Of a stretch of 5,218 nt of DNA, positions 1-5,215 are shown in pieces (within the stretch, counting starts at the first letter, position 1; each line of letters begins with the position of its first letter). The translations under genes were made by a program, and so were the position numbers. The notes below the pieces were generated by a model. It was not told the origin of the DNA, did not search any database, and worked only from the letters and a program-made list of their open reading frames with translations. Origin of the DNA: Desulfobulbaceae bacterium (lineage in GTDB: Bacteria; Desulfobacterota; Desulfobulbia; Desulfobulbales; SURF-16); the NCBI GenBank assembly GCA_024763115.1, contig JANTGB010000192.1, positions 1-5,218 of the forward strand. Reading direction: 5' to 3'.

Positions 1-105
1 TGTGCGTGATAAGGCTGGCACCCATACTACGGGCATAAACTTCGCATACTAATGCTATGTAAGACAGACTTATCGCGTGCAGATGAAGTGCAGCTGAGCA
101 GTTAC
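1..105 (-). mobile_element. Partial copy of IS66-like MITE, cut by the window edge
   Basis: This is the reverse complement of the left part of the element at 2355-2476. I count 5 mismatches over 105 aligned bases, plus one clean 17-nt gap in this copy. Its outer terminus, read on the minus strand from 105, is GTAACTGCTCAG, one base different from the GTAACTGTTCAG terminus of the complete copy. Positions 14-67 are identical to the other copy. The remaining roughly 94 bp and the far target duplication lie left of position 1, so completeness cannot be judged. The 8 bases next to the terminus (106-113, ctggtttt) are the predicted target duplication and lie in the last codons of the channel gene. 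Confidence 0.8.
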
Positions 106-1538
106 CTGGTTTTCAATATAATATTTACCAGGGCCACGGCCTTCTCTTCCATGTCCGTTATTCGTCTCTCTACCACTCCGCCCAGGAGATTATGGGCCAG
201 CAGCAGGGGAATGGCGGTCGAGAGACCCAGCATGGTAGTGACAAGGGCCTCAGAGATACCGGATGACATGAGCCGGGGATCACCTGTGCCGTGCTGGGTA
301 ATTACATGAAATGTGTTAATCATTCCGGTAACCGTGCCCAGCAGTCCAAGAAGCGGGGCAATGGCGGCCAGCATTCCCAGGGCTGAAAGAAAACGTTCCA
401 TTGCCGGAATTTTAGACAGGATTGCCTCCTGCAGGGCATTTTCCATATCCTCACGTCCCATATCCCTGGCATTAATGCCGGCAAGCAGTACATTTGCCAG
501 GGGAGAGACTTTAAGTTTGTCGCATATCTCCGTTGCCCTCTGCCATTTGCCTTGAGTTGCGTACTGTTCGATTTTTGCAATAAGATCTGCGGAATTAATC
601 CGCCGCTTCAGCAGAAAAAGAAGACGCTCAACTATTATAAAAAGGCCGGCGGCAAAGACGCCGATTATGGGCCAGACCACCGGGCCGCCGTTTCTTACCC
701 GCTCCGCAAAACTTAGGCTTGAGGTAAGGTCTCTGATTGCCCCGCCCCTGGAGATATCTACCGGCACATCGTCGCCTTTGCCGTCCATGTAATCTGCCAG
801 TGTACCTTTAATGGCTGAAGGAGGCGGGCTTGCCAGAGCGTAAAACTTTCTGCCTGAGGTCGAATAAGAAAGAAGGCCTGTCTCGCTACCCTGTCTGTAG
901 GCTGCGGTAAAGGGACCGACGAGCAGGATGCGGGCCGTGACCTCATGACCGTCCCTGCCGACGATCAGGCCGTCTTTTATTACAACTCCCTCCGTTTCAC
1001 TGATTTGAGCCTTGAGTAGTTCCACCATGCGGCGGACATCATCCATACCCGGGAACTGGGCGTTTTTGAGAAGTTCATCCAGAAATGCCGTGTCAGGCTG
1101 AAACAGGCCGCTCTGGAGATTTTGCTCAACCAGGGAATTGATATCCTTGGCATTTATTCTGATCACTCCCACCAGTTCGCGGACAACCGCAGCAGCATCG
1201 TCAAGTTGGCGGGACAGCTTCTTTTCTTTTTTTTCCAGGCCGGCAGCTTCAACCGTGAGGGCGGCGACATTTTTTTTAAGTTTTTTCCGTAGACTTTTGA
1301 GCTCGGAAATTTTCTGCTCCAGAAGTTTTCTGTTATCCATTATGGCCTTTCTCTCTTTCCCGGCCTCGTCAAGAGCGCTCTTTTTTTCAGCGGCAGCCTT
1401 TTTTTCAAGGAGCGCCCTGGCTTCCTGCGTTTTGATATGCATGCTCCGCATATCTTCAGCAAAAACATTTACAGTCAGGCAAAGAGAAAAGAGACAGAAT
1501 ATCAGCAGGGCGCAAAGGCCCGACATGGTTGTTTTCAT
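102..1538 (-). CDS. TtpC-like MotA/TolQ/ExbB proton-channel family protein with N-terminal coiled coil
   Basis: A 478-aa inner-membrane protein of the long ExbB type that works with TonB2-like systems, helping couple the proton motive force to outer-membrane receptors. Residues 1-27 are a signal peptide (hydrophobic core LCALLIFCLFSLCL, predicted cleavage after VFA). Residues about 30-115 are a Lys/Glu-rich coiled coil, and about 120-280 a periplasmic region. Transmembrane segments follow at about 286-309, 383-412 and 427-452. The second contains the family signature around GLLGTVTGMI (398-407), and GISEALVTTMLGLSTAIP (427-444) matches the conserved third helix of MotA/TolQ/ExbB proteins. The start is supported by GGAGG at 1543-1547 and by a 4-nt ATGA overlap with the preceding DUF3450 gene. 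The stop codon TAA (102-104) lies inside the terminus of the repeat element at 1-105, so the original C-terminus may have been trimmed or altered. The channel domain itself looks complete. Family assignment is firm; equivalence to Vibrio TtpC is inference from architecture and neighbour. Confidence 0.92.
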   Translation of the reverse strand: MKTTMSGLCALLIFCLFSLCLTVNVFAEDMRSMHIKTQEARALLEKKAAAEKKSALDEAGKERKAIMDNRKLLEQKISELKSLRKKLKKNVAALTVEAAGLEKKEKKLSRQLDDAAAVVRELVGVIRINAKDINSLVEQNLQSGLFQPDTAFLDELLKNAQFPGMDDVRRMVELLKAQISETEGVVIKDGLIVGRDGHEVTARILLVGPFTAAYRQGSETGLLSYSTSGRKFYALASPPPSAIKGTLADYMDGKGDDVPVDISRGGAIRDLTSSLSFAERVRNGGPVVWPIIGVFAAGLFIIVERLLFLLKRRINSADLIAKIEQYATQGKWQRATEICDKLKVSPLANVLLAGINARDMGREDMENALQEAILSKIPAMERFLSALGMLAAIAPLLGLLGTVTGMINTFHVITQHGTGDPRLMSSGISEALVTTMLGLSTAIPLLLAHNLLGGVVERRITDMEEKAVALVNIILKTR

Positions 1539-2335
1539 CTTACCTCCACCCTGCCGACCGGTAGGTTTACCAGCTCAACAGGTCGATGCTTCAAGGCCAT
1601 GTCAACAGTCATTTTTATGTTTCTGTCATATCTACGCGGAAGTTCCTCCCATTTGCCTGAGGCCGTGTTGTAAAAGCCGCATCCGCTCTCATCCAGAGTC
1701 TGATAAAAGAGATTAAGGCGACCCAGCCTGAGGCAGGTTACCAGCACAGGCTCTTTGTCAAGTTCAACACTCTCATTTGCGACTTCAACAGTGGTTCCGT
1801 ATTCAGCCTCAATGAGCAGGGCTTCCATAATTTTTCTGAGTTTTTCAGCTATTGAAACATCAGGAGCATCCATGAGTTCGGCAAGACGCTCCAGACGATC
1901 TCTTCTTTCCTTAGGCAAAAAAGGCAGGCTGCTGTTTATCTCGGAGTCGAGCCAGCTCATGGTTTCCTGGAGAAAGGGGAGAATATCCCGGGGTATCCGC
2001 CTGATTCCCTCAAGTTCTTTTTCTTTACGGGCAATCCTCTCCCGTGCCCCGTTGACCTGGGAGGAGAGCCGCTCCTGTTCAGCTGTCAGTTCCTGGTTAT
2101 CGTTTTCAAGCTGCTCAAGCTTCTTGAGCATCCTGTCCCGTTCATCCAGCCACTTTTCTCTTTGGCGCTGGGTCTGCTGTCTGGTGGTAATGGAATCCCT
2201 GACCGGCTTTTCCACCCGGTTTTTAACCACATTGTTTTCTGCCGGGGATTCAGGGGCGGCATTGACCTGCCATGGGCAGAAGAAAAGGGATATCGCCAGG
2301 CCCAGGATGAAGGGGAAATTTTTAGTATGGCTCAT
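1535..2335 (-). CDS. DUF3450 family secreted coiled-coil protein
   Basis: A 266-aa exported protein. Residues 1-26 form a signal peptide (core FILGLAISLFF, predicted cleavage after VNA). About 50-112 is a long, charged coiled coil. The C-terminal part (about 115-266) has the pattern I recognise for DUF3450: DSEINSSLPFLPKERRDRL (130-148), IAEKLRKIMEALLIEAEYG (162-180) and a conserved LRLGRLNLFYQTLDES segment (202-217). Family members are commonly encoded directly before a MotA/TolQ/ExbB protein with a coiled coil, as here. Their biochemical role is not established; a periplasmic scaffold for the energising complex is an inference. The start codon has no clear Shine-Dalgarno sequence, and the repeat element begins only 19 bp upstream of it. 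The stop overlaps the channel-gene start by 4 nt, so the two are almost certainly co-translated. Confidence 0.9.
   Translation of the reverse strand: MSHTKNFPFILGLAISLFFCPWQVNAAPESPAENNVVKNRVEKPVRDSITTRQQTQRQREKWLDERDRMLKKLEQLENDNQELTAEQERLSSQVNGARERIARKEKELEGIRRIPRDILPFLQETMSWLDSEINSSLPFLPKERRDRLERLAELMDAPDVSIAEKLRKIMEALLIEAEYGTTVEVANESVELDKEPVLVTCLRLGRLNLFYQTLDESGCGFYNTASGKWEELPRRYDRNIKMTVDMALKHRPVELVNLPVGRVEVR
1543..1547 (-). promoter_or_regulatory. Shine-Dalgarno site of the channel gene
   Basis: On the minus strand GGAGG lies 4 nt before the ATG at 1538. It sits inside the last codons of the DUF3450 gene, which fits translational coupling through the ATGA overlap and fixes the start. 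Confidence 0.8.
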
Positions 2336-2346
2336 TGCTTATTTAC

Positions 2347-2354
2347 ATTTTAAA
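2347..2354. repeat. Target-site duplication, left
   Basis: ATTTTAAA, repeated exactly at 2571-2578 on the other side of the element. The match can be stretched to 14 bp (2343-2356 and 2567-2580) because the left flank happens to end in TTAC, like the element, and both copies are followed by GT. That leaves a small ambiguity in the boundary. The 8-bp version agrees with termini starting GTAA. Confidence 0.75.
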
Positions 2355-2398
2355 GTAACTGTTCAGCTGCACTTCATCCGGAGTCTACGCTTACCTGC

Positions 2399-2473
2399 GC
2401 GCGATAATGCTGTCTTACATAGCATTAGTATGCGAAGTTTATGCCCGTAGTATGGGTGCCAGCATTATCACGC
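2399..2473. repeat. Long hairpin/cruciform inside the MITE
   Basis: Bases 2399-2412 pair with 2460-2473 over 14 positions with one mismatch. That mismatch (2402/2470) is C·A if the plus strand is transcribed but a G·U wobble in minus-strand RNA, which is the operon direction. The loop contains two smaller hairpins: GCAT/ATGC (2422-2433) and CCC/GGG (2444-2456), giving a branched fold. In the copy at 1-105 the pair 2408/2464 changes from T-A to G-C, which keeps pairing. Change 2399 G to A also keeps a wobble in the same RNA strand. Change 2409 G to T breaks one pair. Confidence 0.65.
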
Positions 2474-2513
2474 ACATCTAAAGCACACGGAGTCTCACTT
2501 CGTTCGCTTACCT

Positions 2514-2525
2514 CTGAACAGTTAC
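2514..2525 (-). repeat. Internal duplicate of the MITE terminus
   Basis: CTGAACAGTTAC is the exact reverse complement of the left terminus GTAACTGTTCAG (2355-2366), a better match than the real right end at 2559-2570. An element ending here would be 171 bp, but the following 8 bases (AGAACTGT) do not duplicate ATTTTAAA. This copy is therefore internal: a former end, or a subterminal transposase-binding site. Confidence 0.7.
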
Positions 2526-2570
2526 AGAACTGTGGTTATGAAAGTTTTTCGTCCCTATCTGAATAGTTAC

Positions 2571-2578
2571 ATTTTAAA
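2571..2578. repeat. Target-site duplication, right
   Basis: ATTTTAAA, an exact match to 2347-2354, directly after the CTGAATAGTTAC terminus. Confidence 0.75.
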
Positions 2579-2585
2579 GTTATAT

Positions 2586-2595
2586 CCCGGCCGGG
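2586..2595. repeat. Perfect 10-bp palindrome after the receptor stop
   Basis: CCCGGCCGGG lies one base beyond the receptor stop codon (2597-2599). It has no following T-run, so it is not an intrinsic terminator. As RNA it could form only a 3-bp stem with a 4-nt loop. It may be a protein-binding site or chance. Confidence 0.4.
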
Positions 2596-2596
2596 C

Positions 2597-4804
2597 CTAC
2601 CATGTTGCTCTCATACTGAACACAGTAGAAAACGGGGCTGCGGAATAGTATTCGGCATCGCCTCCGGAGTTGTCGTCAAACAGGTCAATTACCCCGATGT
2701 GATGATCATCAAAGAGGTTTTTGAATTCGAGACTGAATGAAACATTTTTAAGGCCCCATAAACCGTCCAGGCGATATCCCAGGTTGAGGTCGACTACGGT
2801 ATGGGACGACACGCTCTCATCATGAAGAGCATCGCCGTAGCGTTTGCTCATCCATGTTACCAGCGGGCATATCTCAAAGCCTTCCCATGAATAGATAAAT
2901 CCGCCTTTTATAAGCCACTCCGGGGTGTCGGGAAGCTGTTGACCATCTATCCTGATCGTGTTGCCGCTTCTGTCAATATCATCCGTAAATTCAAAGTTGG
3001 TATAGGATGGATTAAAAAACAGGGTAAATCCCCAGGGAAGATATGCCGCAGCGTCCAGCTCAAAACCAATACTCCTTGCCTTGCCGTCATTCTGATAGTA
3101 GTTAAGACCTACTGCCGGGTCATAGCCGTTTACCAGTACGTTTCGATGTCTTGCATAGAAGAATACGGGATGGAAGGAAAAGTCTCTGCCCGTATACCTT
3201 AAGCCGATATCAACGTTGTCGGATGTTTCCATTTCCCATTTGTCAAAGATATCCTGCAAAACCATTCCCGCGCTATTGAAACTTGCCTTGTTCCCCACAT
3301 AGAGATTAGTTATGGGCACATACATATAAGGCCGGACATAGGTACGCCCGTAATTACAATAAATTTCAAGATCATCTTGAAGCGCATAGCCGATGCCGGC
3401 CGAGGGCAGCCAGGTATCCCAATCCATTTTGTCCAGTTCAAGATCAGCCTGCTCCGTCAGTACGCCTGATTCCGTCATGTAACCTTTGCTCCCCGGTTCA
3501 CTGTAATAAAAGTATTTCAGGCCGACCTGCCATTTAAACCCATTATATTCGCCGGAAGACTTGAGATAAGGACTGTGGACATACCCCCTGCCGTCGTTAT
3601 CAGCGTAATAGGAATAACCAAGATCATTAAGTCCTGAGGAGGTGATGACGGATTTTTTTACATATTTATCCAGCCCGGCTGATTCAAACCAGTAGCCCCC
3701 GGTAATGGAAAATGGAGACGACGATGAATCCCAGCGAACCTCGGGAATAACCCCTACCCTATTGAGATCCGTTATTTTTTTGACCATTAAGTTTTTTCCC
3801 TTTTTGGTAACAGTCTCAGTGCGCCAGGCATCTTCGTTTGCATAATAGGGTTTAAGAGAAAAGGACAGGGAATCGGGCCTTATGGATTTTATGACAAAAC
3901 GGAAATCACGGTTGGTTGAACTGTTAGTGTTATATTTGAAATAATTTTTATCAAGAGTCGGGCTTCCGGTGCGATCGGCATTATAGTCCAGCCGGTAGTT
4001 ATCATCCAGGTTTTTTGCTTCGCTGTAGAGAAGAGGCCTGAAAGAATCATACTCAGCATCATTGAAGCTGAAGAAGCCGTCTACTTCGGCAAGGTCTCCT
4101 ATTTTCTGGGTAAAGCCGGCGTCTACATGGTTTCTGGGGCCGGCTTCTCCGGGCCCTTTCCATTTGTCGACATCCGTATAGGAATATGAGGCAAAAACAG
4201 CGGATCCGGTCGGCAGACTGCCGGAATCAAACCTTACAAAGGTGCGGGAAAATTCATCAGTGCCGAAGGCCTGGCTGAACTCAATGCCCTGGTTTTCCGC
4301 AGGACGGCGGAAATAGAGCTCAATAGAGCCTCCCTTGTTGCCGTTTCCGGTACCGAGATCAGTAGGAGAGGCCCCCTTATAAAGAGCGACACCCTTAAGA
4401 TTTTCCGTATCAAACAGTGTTTCCCTGGGACCTATGGGCATGATGCCGTAATCAGGCATTCCTTCGACCGTAATGCTGCCGAACATACTCTTGACGCCCC
4501 GAAACCTGGTATTCTTTTTCCCCAGCCCGTATGAGTCCGTGGCCTCGGTTGAGACACCGGACAGCAGATCGGCTGCCTCGTAAATACTGGATGCAGCCCC
4601 GTATCCTTTAAGTTCAAGCCCCTTACGGGTAACCATGGAGCCTGAATAAAGCGAGTCGCCGGCCTGTTTGACCGGCGTAATTACCTCGCCGGTTACGGTA
4701 ATATCTTCCAGCTCGTAAATTTCATCGGCTGCTGATCTGGTATTTAACGGAAGCAGAAAAAAAAGGAACGAAGCAAAACCGGCAAAAAGTACGCGGAAAC
4801 ACAT
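2597..4804 (-). CDS. TonB-dependent outer-membrane receptor
   Basis: A 735-aa outer-membrane receptor/transporter of the usual family length. Residues 1 to about 25 are a signal peptide (core FRVLFAGFASFLFFLLPL, cleavage near RSA or SAA). A TonB-box-like stretch ELEDITVTGE (31-40) comes directly after it. The plug domain spans about 45-170 and includes FRGVKSMFGSITVEGMPDYG (101-120) and the LYKGASPTDLGTGNGNKGGSIEL segment near 141-163. The rest is a beta-barrel rich in alternating aromatic residues. SLEFKNLFDDHHIGVID (691-707) is the C-terminal family motif, and the chain ends in an aromatic residue (Trp) as expected for barrel assembly. The start is supported by AGGTGA 6 nt upstream. The substrate cannot be read from the sequence: siderophore, cobalamin, sugar or other metal chelates are all possible. 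The adjacent DUF3450 and TtpC-like genes suggest it is served by a dedicated energising complex. Confidence 0.95.
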   Translation of the reverse strand: MCFRVLFAGFASFLFFLLPLNTRSAADEIYELEDITVTGEVITPVKQAGDSLYSGSMVTRKGLELKGYGAASSIYEAADLLSGVSTEATDSYGLGKKNTRFRGVKSMFGSITVEGMPDYGIMPIGPRETLFDTENLKGVALYKGASPTDLGTGNGNKGGSIELYFRRPAENQGIEFSQAFGTDEFSRTFVRFDSGSLPTGSAVFASYSYTDVDKWKGPGEAGPRNHVDAGFTQKIGDLAEVDGFFSFNDAEYDSFRPLLYSEAKNLDDNYRLDYNADRTGSPTLDKNYFKYNTNSSTNRDFRFVIKSIRPDSLSFSLKPYYANEDAWRTETVTKKGKNLMVKKITDLNRVGVIPEVRWDSSSSPFSITGGYWFESAGLDKYVKKSVITSSGLNDLGYSYYADNDGRGYVHSPYLKSSGEYNGFKWQVGLKYFYYSEPGSKGYMTESGVLTEQADLELDKMDWDTWLPSAGIGYALQDDLEIYCNYGRTYVRPYMYVPITNLYVGNKASFNSAGMVLQDIFDKWEMETSDNVDIGLRYTGRDFSFHPVFFYARHRNVLVNGYDPAVGLNYYQNDGKARSIGFELDAAAYLPWGFTLFFNPSYTNFEFTDDIDRSGNTIRIDGQQLPDTPEWLIKGGFIYSWEGFEICPLVTWMSKRYGDALHDESVSSHTVVDLNLGYRLDGLWGLKNVSFSLEFKNLFDDHHIGVIDLFDDNSGGDAEYYSAAPFSTVFSMRATW

Positions 4805-4810
4805 TGTAGG

Positions 4811-4816
4811 TCACCT
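4811..4816 (-). promoter_or_regulatory. Shine-Dalgarno site of the receptor gene
   Basis: On the minus strand AGGTGA lies 6 nt before the ATG at 4804. No competing in-frame start with a comparable site is evident, and the chosen start gives a complete signal peptide. Confidence 0.7.
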
Positions 4817-4848
4817 ATTGTTACAAGTTTTTTTCAGTTTATTTTGTA

Positions 4849-4857
4849 ATACTATCA
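4849..4857 (-). promoter_or_regulatory. Possible extended -10 promoter of the receptor operon
   Basis: Read on the minus strand, TGATAGTAT (4857-4849) resembles an extended -10 (TGn followed by TAGTAT, 4 of 6 to TATAAT). It sits in an AT-rich stretch about 45 bp before the start codon. No good -35 hexamer is present at the right distance. TGATAGT also resembles a half-site of a Fur box, but the second half is not convincing. This is a weak candidate. Confidence 0.2.
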
Positions 4858-4992
4858 TTTAAATCGTAACACGGCCGACATTAAACGAAATGGAAAAAAA
4901 TGCAAGAAAAATTTGGGGCTGATTTACAGCAATAAGAAGAAAAAATGGTTGGAGAGGTGAAAATTACAGCAGACAACATGCAATAGTTATAT

Positions 4993-5006
4993 TTTAATCC
5001 CTCAGG
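4993..5006. repeat. 14-bp direct repeat, copy 1
   Basis: TTTAATCCCTCAGG, 13 of 14 identical to TTTCATCCCTCAGG at 5084-5097. The start-to-start spacing is 91 bp. On the minus strand both read CCTGAGGGAT followed by G or T and AAA. Confidence 0.6.
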
Positions 5007-5077
5007 AATTATTTTCGTGTGTTTGCGACAAAAAACAAGAAAATGCTTTTGAAATAAAGAACTTGCCTTTACCGTTA

Positions 5078-5117
5078 AGGGACTTTCATCCCTCAGGTAA
5101 GCACCGGACTCCGAGGG
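5078..5117 (-). promoter_or_regulatory. Two mutually exclusive hairpins in the leader
   Basis: Stem A pairs CCCTC (5090-5094) with GAGGG (5113-5117), with an inner GGT/ACC pairing (5096-5098 with 5103-5105) closing an AAGC loop. Stem B pairs AGGGA (5078-5082) with TCCCT (5089-5093). The two stems share bases 5090-5093, so only one can form. Such competition is typical of attenuators and riboswitches, but no ligand or protein partner is implied by the sequence. Confidence 0.4.
5084..5097. repeat. 14-bp direct repeat, copy 2
   Basis: TTTCATCCCTCAGG, the partner of 4993-5006. This copy is part of two overlapping hairpins; the other copy is not. Confidence 0.6.
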
Positions 5118-5128
5118 GGTACTGAAAA

Positions 5129-5176
5129 GAGCCCTGAGCCCCCTGAAGTTTTCTTCCACTTCAGCAGGTCAGGGTC
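5129..5176 (-). terminator. Long hairpin, possible terminator/attenuator
   Basis: Inner perfect stem CTGAAGT (5143-5149) with ACTTCAG (5158-5164). Outer stem CCCTGA (5132-5137) with TCAGGG (5169-5174), plus two more closing pairs. Read on the minus strand it is followed by only four T residues (5128-5125), which is weak for an intrinsic terminator. It could equally be a structural part of the leader. Confidence 0.4.
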
Positions 5177-5200
5177 TTTCGAAATATAACGGCTTACTTC

Positions 5201-5215
5201 AAAAAAAAGGTGGGC
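5201..5215 (-). terminator. Possible 3' half of an intrinsic terminator of an upstream gene
   Basis: On the minus strand GCCCACC (5215-5209) is directly followed by eight T residues (5208-5201), the shape of a terminator's right arm and U-tract. The left arm (a GGTGGGC-like sequence) would lie beyond 5218 and is not visible, so this is only a candidate. Confidence 0.35.

Larger units (their letters stand above)
2355..2570 (+). mobile_element. 216-bp IS66-like MITE (non-autonomous, no transposase)
   Basis: Seen: left terminus GTAACTGTTCAG (2355-2366) and right terminus CTGAATAGTTAC (2559-2570), which are inverted repeats matching at 11 of 12 positions. They are flanked by exact 8-bp direct repeats ATTTTAAA. 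There is no protein-coding capacity. The interior holds a 14-bp-stem hairpin (2399-2473), a second perfect copy of the left terminus in inverted orientation (2514-2525), and two related modules of the form CGGAGTC-n-GCTTACC (2379-2395 and 2488-2512). Known: IS66-family elements have termini starting GTAA and make 8-bp duplications. Inferred: the element was moved by an IS66-type transposase encoded elsewhere. It sits between the receptor and DUF3450 genes and widens a gap of about 37 bp to 261 bp. A related inverted copy lies at 1-105. Confidence 0.8.

Noticed and set aside
2..105. GTGCG near the start suggested a group II intron 5' end
   Set aside because: No domain V or reverse transcriptase is visible, and the sequence is the interior of the inverted MITE copy.
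52..309. Plus-strand 85-aa open frame starting in the partial MITE copy
   Set aside because: Antisense to the conserved channel domain; no ribosome site or family resemblance.
1138..1716. Plus-strand 192-aa open frame
   Set aside because: Ser/Phe-rich antisense shadow of the Lys/Glu-rich coiled-coil coding region; crosses the junction of two real genes.
1755..2450. Plus-strand 231-aa open frame
   Set aside because: Ser-rich antisense shadow of the DUF3450 gene that runs on into the MITE.
2355..2570. Folded element considered as an integron attC site or a CRISPR-like repeat
   Set aside because: GTTAC ends do not fit the attC core GTTRRRY, there are no paired R/L boxes or integrase, and there is no array of evenly spaced repeats.
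4993..5097. 14-bp direct repeats as target duplications of a small insertion
   Set aside because: The sequence between them has no terminal inverted repeats and does not begin or end like the MITE.
4881..5159. Minus-strand 92-aa open frame upstream of the receptor
   Set aside because: No ribosome site, odd low-complexity composition, no recognisable domain, and it overlaps the hairpins and the repeated leader motif. Treated as non-coding.
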